Shown: positions 52,762 to 61,627 of the stretch, one piece after another
How positions within the stretch are numbered: the stretch's first letter is position 1
Layout of the letters: each line of letters starts with the position of its first letter
NCBI RefSeq assembly: GCF_037080055.1
Contig: NZ_JBAOJI010000008.1
Coordinates: forward strand, 28,387-92,386
Direction: 5' to 3'
Length of the DNA stretch: 64,000 bases
DNA from: Halovenus sp037080055
GTDB lineage: Archaea; Halobacteriota; Halobacteria; Halobacteriales; Haloarculaceae
The notes under the pieces: generated by a model
Told to the model about the DNA's origin: nothing
The model's input: the letters and a program-made list of their open reading frames with translations, nothing else
The model's database searches: none
Translations under genes and position numbers: made by a program

Positions 52762-54300
52762 ATGTCAGATACATACGTTGGCGCGATCGACCAGGGGACC
52801 ACCGGCACCAGGTTCATGGTGTTCGATCACGGTGGCCAGGTGGTCGCAAACGCCTACACGAAACACGAACAGATATACCCGGAACCGGGGTGGGTCGAAC
52901 ACGACGCCACAGAGATCTGGGACAACACAAAGCAGGTCGTCATCGACGGACTCGACGAGGCAGGGTTAGAGCCAGAGCAACTCGAAGCGCTCGGCATTAC
53001 CAACCAGCGCGAGACGACGATCGTCTGGGATGCGGAGACGGGGGAACCCATCCACAACGCGATCGTCTGGCAGGACCGACGAACGACCGACCGTGTCGAG
53101 GAGCTACAGGAGGCCGACAAGGTCGAGTGGATCCGTGAGAAGACCGGCCTGGAGGCCGACGCCTACTTCTCGGCGACGAAAGCCGAGTGGCTGCTCGAAA
53201 ACGCCGATCCGGTCGGCACCGACCGAAGTGGTGACGCGCTGGAAGACCGGGCCAGAAACGGCGAACTGCTGATGGGCACCATCGATACGTGGCTCATCTA
53301 CAACCTCACCGGCAACCACATCACCGACGTCTCGAACGCCTCGCGGACGATGCTGTACAACATCCACGATCTGGAGTGGGACGACGAACTTCTCGAAGAG
53401 TTCGAGATTCCGCGAGCGATGGTCCCGGATGTCCGACCATCTTCGGACGAGAACACCTACGGCTACACCGACGCGAACGGCTTCCTCGGTGCCGAGATTC
53501 CGGTCGCAGGTGCGCTGGGTGACCAGCAGGCGGCCCTGTTCGGACAGACCTGTTTCGATGCCGGCGACGCGAAAAACACCTACGGAACTGGATCGTTCTA
53601 CCTGATGAACACCGGCAACAAGGCCGTTGCGTCGGATCACGGCCTGTTGACGACCATCGGCTTCCAGCTTTCCGGTGAGCCGGTTCAGTACGCGCTGGAG
53701 GGGTCGATTTTCATCACGGGCGCGGCCATCGAGTGGCTCGAAGACCTCGAACTGATTGACGACGCCGCCGAGACGGCAGGACTGGCTCGCTCGGTCGATT
53801 CGACGGACGGGGTCTACTTCGTGCCTGCCTTCACCGGACTCGGCGCGCCCCACTGGGACGGACGTGCGCGCGGGACAATCGTCGGGATGACCCGCGGCAC
53901 CCGAAAAGAGCATCTCGTCCGGGCGACGCTAGAAGCGGTCGCCTATCAGACCCGAGACGTGGCGGAAGCGATGGAGGCCGACTCCGGCGTCGACACCACC
54001 AGTCTGCGTGTCGACGGCGGCGCAGTGAAGAACAACTTCCTCTGTCAGTTGCAGGCCGACATCCTCCAGACGGAGATTGTCCGTCCGGAGGTCGACGAGA
54101 CGACCGCACTCGGCTCCGCCTACGCCGCAGGGCTGGCAGTCGGCTACTGGGAGGACGTAGATAGCCTGCGGCAGAACTGGCACGTCGACGACGACTTCCA
54201 GCCAGACCGCCATCAGGACGAAGTCGACGAGAAGTACGAACGCTGGAACGAAGCAGTCGAACGGTCACGTGATTGGGCCAACGACGAGGGGGATGACTGA
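52762..54300 (+). CDS. glpK: Glycerol kinase (main copy)
   Basis: A 512-residue glycerol kinase with all expected residues: phosphate loop DQGTTGTR, NQRETT, WQDRRT, YFSATKAEW, catalytic Asp in GDQQAALFGQ and AFTGLGAPHWDGRARG. ATG 52762 is preceded by GGAGG eight bases upstream; the frame is open to 52705. The next gene, the putative glycerol facilitator glpX, begins within its stop codon (TGATG). This kinase-transporter pair opposite glpABC is the standard haloarchaeal glycerol locus. It commits environmental glycerol, an abundant osmolyte of Dunaliella, to catabolism. Confidence 0.97.
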   Translation: MSDTYVGAIDQGTTGTRFMVFDHGGQVVANAYTKHEQIYPEPGWVEHDATEIWDNTKQVVIDGLDEAGLEPEQLEALGITNQRETTIVWDAETGEPIHNAIVWQDRRTTDRVEELQEADKVEWIREKTGLEADAYFSATKAEWLLENADPVGTDRSGDALEDRARNGELLMGTIDTWLIYNLTGNHITDVSNASRTMLYNIHDLEWDDELLEEFEIPRAMVPDVRPSSDENTYGYTDANGFLGAEIPVAGALGDQQAALFGQTCFDAGDAKNTYGTGSFYLMNTGNKAVASDHGLLTTIGFQLSGEPVQYALEGSIFITGAAIEWLEDLELIDDAAETAGLARSVDSTDGVYFVPAFTGLGAPHWDGRARGTIVGMTRGTRKEHLVRATLEAVAYQTRDVAEAMEADSGVDTTSLRVDGGAVKNNFLCQLQADILQTEIVRPEVDETTALGSAYAAGLAVGYWEDVDSLRQNWHVDDDFQPDRHQDEVDEKYERWNEAVERSRDWANDEGDD

Positions 54301-55406
54301 TGATTGGGGAGGTTCTGTTGAACGTGCCAGTCCTCGATTTAGCGGTCGAGGATTTTATCGTTCTGCTCATCACGGCGCTGGCAGGGGGCGCATTCGGAGC
54401 CGCACTCGGTGCACTCCCGGCGTTCATCTTCACCGGATTCGTCGTCTTCCTCGGGGAAGGAATCGCGATTCTCCAGCGTGAGGTGACCGGACAGGTCGAA
54501 GCCGTCCCACAGGGTGAACTCGCAGCGGGCATCACTGGAACGATCGGTTTCGGCGTGATTACCGGTCCCCACATCGCCTTCGCAGGCGGTGTTGCAGCAA
54601 CTGCCTACGCGGGCAAGAAGTATCCCGAAATGGAACCCGACGACTGGGACTACCACTTCGGGAAGAACATCCTGTACGCTTTCGGGACGAAGCCGGATAT
54701 CCTCGCCGTCGGTGCGATTTTCGGCGCGCTGGGGATGCTGATTACCCGATTCGGGTACGCAGCAGCGGTCGTGAGCGGCACGCCGCTCACCGACTTCATC
54801 GCCTTCTCGGTGTTCGCGACAGCGATGATCGCCAGACCGGTCTTCGGCTATCCGATTATCGGCTCACCGAACGGGTCGAGCCTCCTCGATATGTCACCGT
54901 TCGAGGAGGAAGACCCACATCCTGAAGCCGTCGCCGACGGCGGAGAAGTGCCACCGGAACACCAGGGACGACTCGCGACCGAGCCGTGGCTCCCACACCA
55001 GTACAAGTGGTCAGGAGTCACCGCAATTGGACTGGTCGGCGGAATCCTCGCAGGGTTCATTTACCTCGAAACGGGGAGTTTCTTCCTCGGCTACGGGATT
55101 TCGGCGATCAGCCTGCTCTTCTTGAATCTCGGTGTAGAGAAGATTCCGGTGACCCACCACATCACGCTCATCGGCGCTGTGGGTGCGGCAGTCGTTGCAC
55201 CCGAGGTCGGAACCGACGTGATTCCGCTGCTCGCAGCGGGGGCGTTCGGTGCCTTCAGTGGCCTGCTCGGTGAGTTGACCCAGCGGATCTTCTACTCGCA
55301 CTCCGGCACGCACGTCGACCCGCCAGCGATGGCAATTGCGATTGCGATGATCATCATCGCACTGCTCTCGATTGCGGGCGTGTTGCCGAACGCAGGGTAC
55401 CTCTGA
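54300..55406 (+). CDS. glpX: Putative glycerol transport protein GlpX
   Basis: A 368-residue membrane protein with about nine hydrophobic helices rich in Gly and Ala (LLITALAGGAFGAALGALPA, GAIFGALGMLITRFGYAAAV, VAPEVGTDVIPLLAAGAFGA) and a polar central loop of about 45 residues (EEEDPHPEAVADGGEVPPEH). It is not an aquaporin: there are no NPA boxes. The homologous gene downstream of glpK in Haloferax volcanii is called glpX and proposed to be a glycerol facilitator; the same position and a 1-base overlap with glpK support this here. The mechanism is unknown. Confidence 0.75.
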   Translation: MIGEVLLNVPVLDLAVEDFIVLLITALAGGAFGAALGALPAFIFTGFVVFLGEGIAILQREVTGQVEAVPQGELAAGITGTIGFGVITGPHIAFAGGVAATAYAGKKYPEMEPDDWDYHFGKNILYAFGTKPDILAVGAIFGALGMLITRFGYAAAVVSGTPLTDFIAFSVFATAMIARPVFGYPIIGSPNGSSLLDMSPFEEEDPHPEAVADGGEVPPEHQGRLATEPWLPHQYKWSGVTAIGLVGGILAGFIYLETGSFFLGYGISAISLLFLNLGVEKIPVTHHITLIGAVGAAVVAPEVGTDVIPLLAAGAFGAFSGLLGELTQRIFYSHSGTHVDPPAMAIAIAMIIIALLSIAGVLPNAGYL

Positions 55407-55446
55407 ACGGCACCCAGTCTTCGAGAAGTACTTTTTTTAGATTCAG
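55407..55446 (+). terminator. U-tract terminator between convergent genes
   Basis: Seven consecutive T (55432-55438) follow the glpX stop by 26 bases, in the 40-base gap to the convergent membrane-protein gene. Fits archaeal U-tract termination of the glpK-glpX message. Confidence 0.45.
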
Positions 55447-55842
55447 TCACCTCGGCAGAATCGCTCGGAGTCCGGCGTAGGTCACCAGCCCGGCCACGAC
55501 ACCCACGCCGACGACAACGAGCCTGCCTGGTCCACTGACCCCCACAGCAGTGGCAACCAGCGGGCCGATGACGAGTGCTCCGCCGACTGCACCGTAGTGG
55601 TAGCCGCCGGCCATCGGATGCGAGGCGAGTGAACTCCCCCGCCCCTCGGTGTTGGCCTTGCTCACGTGATACTGGGAATAAATCCGGACACCGATTCCGA
55701 CAGACGCCGCCGCGAGCAGTCCGATCACTGCGTCGGCAAGCAACAGCGAGGCAGTGATATAGGCAGCGAGAGCAGCAAACAGTGAAAGAATTCGGCTCCG
55801 GCTATCCGCTTCGAGCAGTGGTCCCCCGACATCCTCGCTCAT
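55447..55842 (-). CDS. Small four-helix membrane protein of unknown function
   Basis: A 131-residue protein with about four hydrophobic helices (LSLFAALAAYITASLLLADA, VIGLLAAASVGIGVRIY, YGAVGGALVIGPLVATAVG, RLVVVGVGVVAGLVTYAGL) and a short polar loop. ATG 55842 is chosen; the open frame upstream overlaps the end of the CetZ gene in an arginine-rich shadow. It lies 52 bases downstream of the tandem CetZ genes on the same strand and may be read from their message. No family recognised. Confidence 0.65.
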   Translation of the reverse strand: MSEDVGGPLLEADSRSRILSLFAALAAYITASLLLADAVIGLLAAASVGIGVRIYSQYHVSKANTEGRGSSLASHPMAGGYHYGAVGGALVIGPLVATAVGVSGPGRLVVVGVGVVAGLVTYAGLRAILPR

Positions 55843-55894
55843 ACACGGTGACGACGTGGGCCGGCACGTTAATTGTTCCCACTGAGTGGGGCCG

Positions 55895-57316
55895 TCATTC
55901 GGAGTCCTGAATTCGCTCTTCGGTGCCGACCGTCGGCTCGGTCTGTTCACCGTCGGACTCTGGCTCTGTCCCCTCGTCGTCGTCGGCCTCAACAGCGGAG
56001 TCCGGCTGAGGCCCCTTTACTGATTCGGCATCGGCCGGCGCAGGGCCCGACTCCTCAGCAGTCGGTGATTCGACAGCCTGCTCCGCATCTGCCGTCTCCT
56101 CGTTCTCCGCGTTAATAGCCTCGTCCTCGGACTCCGTTGACTCGTCGCTTTCTGCCTCGGCAATCAGCTCACCCGTCTCTTCGATACCCTCGTGGGTTGC
56201 CTCTTGCTCGTCGACGTGTTCGCGCTTGTACGCCACCGCCTGCTGTTGAATGTCGTCGATTCTGGGCACGTCTGTCACATTCGAGAGAAGAACGGAGGCG
56301 GCAATCAACGAGGCGTCGTGTGGCTCGTCACCTGCCCAGATCTGGACGGTATCGGTCTCTTTTTCTAGCCAGTAGCGGCCAGTTTCGAAGCCTTTGCGCG
56401 AGCAGACATCCGGCGGACCAGAGAGTGAGAGCATCGCCCGCTCGGCGCTGTCGACCTCGCAAGGCAGAGTGAGTTTCGAGTTGATCGTCGCCTGAATCAG
56501 TTCCTTGATTTTGGCCGCGTCGGTGATCTCCTCTTCCTTGCTGTTCGAGCGAAGCAGTGCGAGTAACTTACCCAAGAGAGAATCCGGTCGATCGAGTTCC
56601 GTCGTCGCGTAGCCCAGCGAGGAGACGCCGCCGGAGTTGAGCGCCTTCATCGTATCGCTCGGATCGAGCATCGTCTCGGCAATCGGCGCGTTTTCGAGTT
56701 CGCCGACGCCGAGGACGGCGATGATCCGGGTGACGAGTTCGATATTGAGTTCGGGATACTGGGCTTCGAGGTCGTCGCCGTTGTCGTCGTACCACTCCTC
56801 GTTGTCGAAGAGGATGACGTTGTCTGCAAGGCCGACATACGACTGGAGCGAGCGGGCGGCGTTGTAGGCCTGCTGGCCGCCCTCGCTGTCCGTCGGGAGG
56901 ATACCCAGCACGTAAACGGGACTATCAGTGATCGATTTGAGTCCTTCGAGGACGACAGGACCGACACCGCCGCCGGTGCCGCCGCCGAGTCCCGCCACGA
57001 GAACCGTCGCGTGGACGGTGTGAGTCGCGAGTTTATCGAACTCCCGGTAGATCTCGTCGGTATCTTCCTCGGCAACCTCGGCACCGAGTTCGATGTCGCC
57101 GTCGAGGCCCTGCCCTCGGATGTCGGGGTGGGTGTCGCCGACGAGGACGTGCCGATCAACGGGGATGTGATCGTACTCCTCGAAGGCCGATTTCGTCGTA
57201 TCGAACACCAGCGTCTGATCGTTCGTGAACGCCCGGTCGCTGTTCCGTTCGACCTTCCGCAAGGCGTTGACGATCCGGCCACCGGCAGCACCGACACCGA
57301 CGAGTGCGAATTTCAT
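55895..57316 (-). CDS. CetZ-like tubulin/FtsZ family protein with acidic C-terminal tail
   Basis: A 473-residue cytoskeletal GTPase-type protein. The nucleotide pocket is present: N-terminal VGVGAAGGRIVNAL and the tubulin signature GLGGGTGGG (109-117), with FDNEEWYDD after it. The T7 loop region reads AETMLDPSDTMKAL. After the globular domain (end near residue 371) comes a tail of about 102 residues made mostly of Glu, Asp, Ser, Pro and Ala, rather like the acidic tails of eukaryotic tubulins. CetZ proteins control cell shape and motility in Haloferax. The gene is 3 bases downstream of a second, tail-less CetZ gene, so both are made together. Confidence 0.85.
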   Translation of the reverse strand: MKFALVGVGAAGGRIVNALRKVERNSDRAFTNDQTLVFDTTKSAFEEYDHIPVDRHVLVGDTHPDIRGQGLDGDIELGAEVAEEDTDEIYREFDKLATHTVHATVLVAGLGGGTGGGVGPVVLEGLKSITDSPVYVLGILPTDSEGGQQAYNAARSLQSYVGLADNVILFDNEEWYDDNGDDLEAQYPELNIELVTRIIAVLGVGELENAPIAETMLDPSDTMKALNSGGVSSLGYATTELDRPDSLLGKLLALLRSNSKEEEITDAAKIKELIQATINSKLTLPCEVDSAERAMLSLSGPPDVCSRKGFETGRYWLEKETDTVQIWAGDEPHDASLIAASVLLSNVTDVPRIDDIQQQAVAYKREHVDEQEATHEGIEETGELIAEAESDESTESEDEAINAENEETADAEQAVESPTAEESGPAPADAESVKGPQPDSAVEADDDEGTEPESDGEQTEPTVGTEERIQDSE

Positions 57317-57319
57317 GTG

Positions 57320-58489
57320 TTAGACAACCGGGTCGAGTTCGTCGTCGTCGTCCGTGATCAGGTCACTGATCTCCTCGTCACGGACCTCTTCCTGTGCCTG
57401 AATCTTGTTCTGGGCGTCGACGGCCTGGTTCTGGATCTCGTCGATCCGCGGGGTCTCGGTGACGTTCGAGAGCAACACCACGGCGGCGAGATGGCTCGCG
57501 TTCTGTCGTGGGTCGTCACCGGCCAGCACTTCGACGGTATCGGCCTCCTGTTCGAGCCACTGACGGGCACTCTCGACGCCTTTCCGGGCGAAGGTCTCCG
57601 GCGGGCCGGAGAGGACGATCAGCGCGCGGTCCGCGCTGGAAACCTCACAGGGAATCGTCAGCCGGGAGTTGACCGCCCGGCGGACGAGGCCTTTGATCTT
57701 CGCTGCATCGGAGGAATCGTCGTCGATCTCTTCGCCGTTGCGGAACTTGTTGAGTAGTCCTTCCTGTCCGTCGAGGGCACTAGCAGCGTAGCCAATCGAG
57801 GAGACACCGCCCGTGTCCAGCGTCCGCATGATGTCACTGGAGTCCATCGCGTTCTCGGCGATGTCGGTGTCGTCCTGTTCGCCCGCCGCGAGCAGGGTGA
57901 CGATACGGGTCGCCAGTTCCTGGTTCATCTCGTCGTAGCCTTCCTCGATGGTCTGGTCGCGGGCCCGCCAGGCGTCGTTGTCGAAGGCGATGAAGTTGTC
58001 TACTTTCGTCACGAACGACTGCAGCGAGCGAGCGGCGTTGAGCGCGGGTCGCCCCCCTTCGTACTCGCCCGGCAGGACACCCAGGCCGTAGACTGGTTCG
58101 TCGTACATCTTCTGGAGTTCGTCGATGACAACCGGCCCGGCACCGCTTCCGGTTCCCCCGCCGAGTCCGGCGGAAACCAGCAGGGCGTCGACGTCGTGAA
58201 TTTCCACGTCGTCGAAGGCCCGTCTGATCTCCTCGATATCCGTCTGGGCGACATCTGCACCGACATCGACGTCGCCGCCGACGCCGTGGCCCTTAGCCTG
58301 CTGGTGAGTATCACCGATGAGAACACGGCGGTCTTCGGGGATATAGTCAGGTTTCGCGAGATCCGTCCGCGCGGTGTTGATCGCCAGCGCGTGCCGACAG
58401 AGATTTCGGCCAGTTTCCTGTTCGAATTCGAGCATCCGGTCGAGAATTTTGGTCCCGGCGTTGCCGACACCGATTGTTGCGAGTTTCAT
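57320..58489 (-). CDS. CetZ-like tubulin/FtsZ family protein
   Basis: A 389-residue protein close to the length recalled for Haloferax CetZ1 (395). It has IGVGNAGTKILDRM, RRVLIGDTHQQAKGHGVGGD, the tubulin signature GLGGGTGSG (108-116), LPGEYEGGRPALNAARSLQS and FDNDAWRARD, all CetZ-like, and a T7-like loop AENAMDSSDIMRTL with an acidic residue at the proposed catalytic position. The tail is short and acidic. It is first in a two-gene operon with the tailed paralogue, so the two may form copolymers. Which numbered CetZ this is cannot be told. Confidence 0.88.
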   Translation of the reverse strand: MKLATIGVGNAGTKILDRMLEFEQETGRNLCRHALAINTARTDLAKPDYIPEDRRVLIGDTHQQAKGHGVGGDVDVGADVAQTDIEEIRRAFDDVEIHDVDALLVSAGLGGGTGSGAGPVVIDELQKMYDEPVYGLGVLPGEYEGGRPALNAARSLQSFVTKVDNFIAFDNDAWRARDQTIEEGYDEMNQELATRIVTLLAAGEQDDTDIAENAMDSSDIMRTLDTGGVSSIGYAASALDGQEGLLNKFRNGEEIDDDSSDAAKIKGLVRRAVNSRLTIPCEVSSADRALIVLSGPPETFARKGVESARQWLEQEADTVEVLAGDDPRQNASHLAAVVLLSNVTETPRIDEIQNQAVDAQNKIQAQEEVRDEEISDLITDDDDELDPVV

Positions 58490-58691
58490 AGCTTTGGAGG
58501 TTCAGATGGTCTACTTCTGATTATCGGGGACACCGTGTGTATCTTTCGGCCGTCCCGACGCTGTTGGGTCCATCTGGATAGGCACATGACGGCCACGTAT
58601 TTGAATGTACGTCTGACAGTCTCGCGAGCGATACTGTGCTGAAGTGACTGGCACGCAACCAGCACGTACCACGCCAGTATGGATCCTCGAA

Positions 58692-58700
58692 CTTTATGTG
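58692..58700 (+). promoter_or_regulatory. TATA-like element of the kdgK transcript
   Basis: CTTTATGTG lies 22-30 bases before an ATG at 58722, not before the kdgK ATG at 58772. A transcript starting at the usual distance would begin on a 21-codon upstream frame that overlaps the kdgK start by 16 bases. Confidence 0.45.
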
Positions 58701-58721
58701 CGTCTCGCTGGTAGCCCGCGT

Positions 58722-58787
58722 ATGGAACGGTACCGATGCACAAACGAGCGCGGCTGTGATGGGGGGTCGAGATGGTCGATCTGGTGA
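58722..58787 (+). other. Possible leaderless upstream ORF (21 aa) overlapping kdgK
   Basis: A short frame beginning MERYRCTNERGC and stopping 16 bases inside kdgK. It is placed exactly where a leaderless start is expected and overlaps the kinase start out of frame, so its translation could tune kdgK translation. Its product has two Cys and no recognised fold. Coding is unproven. Confidence 0.3.
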
Positions 58788-59713
58788 CCTTGGGCGAGGC
58801 GATGCTCCGGCTTTCGCCGCCAACCGGAGAACGACTCGAAACCGCACGGGAGTTGGACTGTCAGGTCGGCGGCGCGGAGAGCAACGTCGCCGCCACGGCT
58901 GCACGCCTCGGCCTCGATACCGTCTGGCTCTCGAAACTCCCCGACTCCGCGCTCGGCCGCCGGGTCGTCTCGGAACTGCGCAGACACGGTGCCAAGCCCC
59001 GAGTATGCTGGAGCGAGGACGGTCGACAGGGAACCTACTATCTCGAAGCCGGCGGCGCACCGCGAGGTTCCAGTGTCGTCTACGACCGTGAGAATGCTGC
59101 CGTTCAGACGGCGACACCGAACGAACTCGATACCGACGCCATCGAGGATGCGGAGTTGTTCCTGACGACGGGCATCACACCAGCGCTCTCGACGACGTTG
59201 TTCGAGACCACCCGCTCGTTGCTGTCGACCGACACCCGGACGGCGTTCGATCTCAACTACCGGGGGAAGCTCTGGTCGGAAGCCGAAGCACGTGACGCGT
59301 ACGAGGAGTTGCTGCCCGCAGTCGACCTGCTCTTTGCACCCGAACGGGACGTGCGGTCGGTTCTCGGATACGACGGCGATCCGACAGCGCTGACGGCACG
59401 GCTCCGCGAGGAATACGGCTGTGAGACGGTCGTGTTGACCCGTGGTGAAAAAGGCGCATTCGCCGATACTGGCGATCAGACGGTCGAGCAGTCCACAATA
59501 GCAGCGGAGACCGTCGACGCGGTCGGAACGGGAGATGCGTTCGTCGGTGGGTATCTCTCGCAGGCGCTCCGTGGGGAATCCGTCGAGCGTTCACTCTCCT
59601 ACGGGGCGGCGACGGCGGCGCTCAAGCGAACGATTGCGGGCGACATCGCTGTCGTCTCCGAAGCAGAAGTTGAGCGCGTGCTCGACGACGAGTACGACGG
59701 CATCGACCGATAG
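58772..59713 (+). CDS. kdgK: PfkB-family sugar kinase, probable 2-keto-3-deoxygluconate kinase
   Basis: A 313-residue ribokinase-fold enzyme. N-terminal LVTLGEAMLRLSP and QVGGAESNVAATAARLG form the substrate lid; GAPRGSSVVYDRENAAV matches the KDG-kinase type; the C-terminal PfkB signature DAVGTGDAFVGGYL places the catalytic base at Asp255. In haloarchaea this kinase makes KDPG in the semi-phosphorylative Entner-Doudoroff pathway. The nearby GAPN-type dehydrogenase and GfcR gene support a role in sugar catabolism. Fructokinase or another PfkB substrate cannot be excluded. Confidence 0.8.
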   Translation: MVDLVTLGEAMLRLSPPTGERLETARELDCQVGGAESNVAATAARLGLDTVWLSKLPDSALGRRVVSELRRHGAKPRVCWSEDGRQGTYYLEAGGAPRGSSVVYDRENAAVQTATPNELDTDAIEDAELFLTTGITPALSTTLFETTRSLLSTDTRTAFDLNYRGKLWSEAEARDAYEELLPAVDLLFAPERDVRSVLGYDGDPTALTARLREEYGCETVVLTRGEKGAFADTGDQTVEQSTIAAETVDAVGTGDAFVGGYLSQALRGESVERSLSYGAATAALKRTIAGDIAVVSEAEVERVLDDEYDGIDR

Positions 59714-59722
59714 AATCCCCGG

Positions 59723-60082
59723 TCAGCCGTTCTGGACGTGTTCGGCAATCGGTGCGACCTCGTCGTCTCGGGTCAGCGGTTCGATGACATCGACAGGATC
59801 GACCGACAGCATGTACTTCGGACGGCCTTTGCCGGTCGGACTGGTGCTTGACGGCGTCGACATCTCGACGATACCGTCTGCTTCCAGTCGGTTGAGCGCA
59901 CGGTTCACGGCGGCCTCCGACAGTGAATCCATCAGGTCACGCTCGACAGTTTCGAGCAGATCCCGCGACTCCCGAATCACTTCACCGGTGTGGGCTGGCG
60001 TCGAAGCCGTGTGTTCGAGGTCCGCGAGACAGAGCAGTACGATCCGGCCAGAAAGTGAACGTGAGTCGAGTTCCCCCTCCAT
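59723..60082 (-). CDS. Winged-helix transcriptional regulator beside gapN
   Basis: A 119-residue DNA-binding protein. A helical N-terminus (RIVLLCLADLEHTASTPAHTGEVI) precedes a winged helix with SLSEAAVNRALNRLEADGIVEMS, wing GKGRPKYML. No ligand domain is attached. It has its own promoter (TATA-like CTTTTTAC about 28 bases upstream) containing a small inverted repeat, and is converging on kdgK. It lies 80 bases downstream of gapN on the same strand. A local regulator of gapN and itself is a reasonable inference from the shared TGAGTAA motif. Confidence 0.7.
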   Translation of the reverse strand: MEGELDSRSLSGRIVLLCLADLEHTASTPAHTGEVIRESRDLLETVERDLMDSLSEAAVNRALNRLEADGIVEMSTPSSTSPTGKGRPKYMLSVDPVDVIEPLTRDDEVAPIAEHVQNG

Positions 60083-60088
60083 GTGCAG

Positions 60089-60105
60089 TGAGTAAGTTCC
60101 GAACT
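60089..60105 (-). promoter_or_regulatory. Motif in the promoter of the winged-helix gene
   Basis: TGAGTAAGTT (60089-60098, plus strand) matches the gapN promoter repeat TGAGTAAACT at 8 of 10 positions. It overlaps the inverted repeat AGTTC-C-GAACT (60095-60105) placed between the TATA-like box and the ATG. A likely operator for autorepression, by inference. Confidence 0.4.
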
Positions 60106-60162
60106 GTAAAAAGCCATGCCCACTCGATTACAGGGATTCACATTAGCGGGGGCCGGGGCCAC

Positions 60163-61584
60163 TCACAGGATGATGCTTTTCGTCTGGGTGAACGCCTCGA
60201 TAGTGTGACCGATCCCCTCGCGGCCGATCCCAGAGTCGTCGACGCCGCCGAAGGGAATATCGCCGATGCCATGGGAGGGCCGGCCGTTGATGCGGACAGC
60301 GCCGGCCTGAATTTCGTGGGCCAGATGCATCGCCCGGTCGTGGTCGGCGGTGAAGACGCTGGCGTCGAGGCCGTACTCGTCGGCGTTTGCGATTTCGAGC
60401 GCCTCGTCGTCGTCAGCAAAGGTCGTCACTGCGACCACGGGACCGAACTGTTCTTCGTGGATGATGCGGGCGTCTTTCGGAACGTTCGCGAGCAGCGTCG
60501 GCTCGAAGTACGCGCCGTCGCGCTCGCCACCGCGGACGAGATCCGCACCGCGAGCGACCGCATCGTCGACGAGCGTTTCGACCCACTCGGCCTGGCTCTC
60601 GTCGATCAGCGGCCCCATGTTCGTCTCCTCGTCGAAGAGATCGCCGACGACCCAGTCGTCCATCTTGGCGTCGATCCGGTCGACCAGTTCGTCGTGAACC
60701 TCTTCGTGAGCGAGGACCCGGCTCACGGCCGAGCAGCGCTGGCCGCCGTATTTCAGCGAGCCAGCCATGCAGTCGCCCGCCGCCGCGTCCATATCGGCAT
60801 CGGGGAAGACCAGCGCGGGCGCGTTGCCGCCCAGTTCCATGTGGAGTTCGACCATGCCGCTGTCGCGGGCGATGCGCTTGCCGACCGACGACGAGCCAGT
60901 CAGGGCGATGGCGTCGATCTGGTCGTTCTCGATCAGTACCTCGCCGATGTCGCTCGAATGGCCCGGGACGTACTGGAAAGCATCCTCAGGCATCTCGGTC
61001 TCCGCGAGACAGTCGGCCAGGATCGCCGCGCTCACCGGCGTCTTCGTCGAGGGTTTGAGGACGACGCTGTTACCGGCGGCAATCGCCGGAGCGACCTGCA
61101 GCAGGGTGGTCACGAGGGGGTAGTTGTACGGCGAGAGACAGAGCACCGTCCCGATCGGTTCCGGGGTGACGATGGCTTCCCAGCCCTCGTGGCCCGCGGT
61201 CGTCCCGCGGAGATGCTCGCCCTGGTGATTGTGAACTTCCTCGATGGCGCGCTCGACGCGCTCGACGGCGGAGTCGACCTCGCCGCGGGCGCTACCGATC
61301 GGTTTGCCCGCCTCGCGGACAATTATCTCCGCCAGCGTGTCCTTGCGGCGTTCGATCTCTTCGGCGAGTGTCTCCAGCCACTGTGCGCGCTCGACGAGCG
61401 TGCTCGATCGCATCTGGTCCTGTGCCTGTTCCGCCCGGTCGAGTGCCTCCTGAGCCTCCTCCGGGCCCGCAACGCCCATCTTCGTCAGCGTACCGCCAGT
61501 CGCGAGATCCGTCACTTCGAGTTCGCCGTGTTCCAGATCTTCGACCCCGTCGAGTCCGTCTGGAATGTGTCCTGTTGTGGCCAT
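60163..61584 (-). CDS. gapN: GAPN-type NAD(P)-dependent aldehyde dehydrogenase
   Basis: A 473-residue ALDH-superfamily enzyme. The general base is Glu250 (MELGGNAP) and the nucleophile Cys284 (GGQRCSAVSRV). SPYNYPLVTTLLQVAPAIAA and IPFGGVDDSGIGREGIG are typical. The GQRC-x-A-x-x-RV context and closing REGIGHTIEAFT fit the non-phosphorylating glyceraldehyde-3-phosphate dehydrogenase/lactaldehyde dehydrogenase branch. It would convert GAP directly to 3-phosphoglycerate, next to KDG kinase and GfcR in a sugar-catabolic block. Another aldehyde substrate is possible. A GGAGGAG ribosome site lies just before the ATG. Confidence 0.82.
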   Translation of the reverse strand: MATTGHIPDGLDGVEDLEHGELEVTDLATGGTLTKMGVAGPEEAQEALDRAEQAQDQMRSSTLVERAQWLETLAEEIERRKDTLAEIIVREAGKPIGSARGEVDSAVERVERAIEEVHNHQGEHLRGTTAGHEGWEAIVTPEPIGTVLCLSPYNYPLVTTLLQVAPAIAAGNSVVLKPSTKTPVSAAILADCLAETEMPEDAFQYVPGHSSDIGEVLIENDQIDAIALTGSSSVGKRIARDSGMVELHMELGGNAPALVFPDADMDAAAGDCMAGSLKYGGQRCSAVSRVLAHEEVHDELVDRIDAKMDDWVVGDLFDEETNMGPLIDESQAEWVETLVDDAVARGADLVRGGERDGAYFEPTLLANVPKDARIIHEEQFGPVVAVTTFADDDEALEIANADEYGLDASVFTADHDRAMHLAHEIQAGAVRINGRPSHGIGDIPFGGVDDSGIGREGIGHTIEAFTQTKSIIL

Positions 61585-61627
61585 CTGTTACTCCTCCTAC
61601 GTCCATCTACCGGCCCGAGAGATAAAT

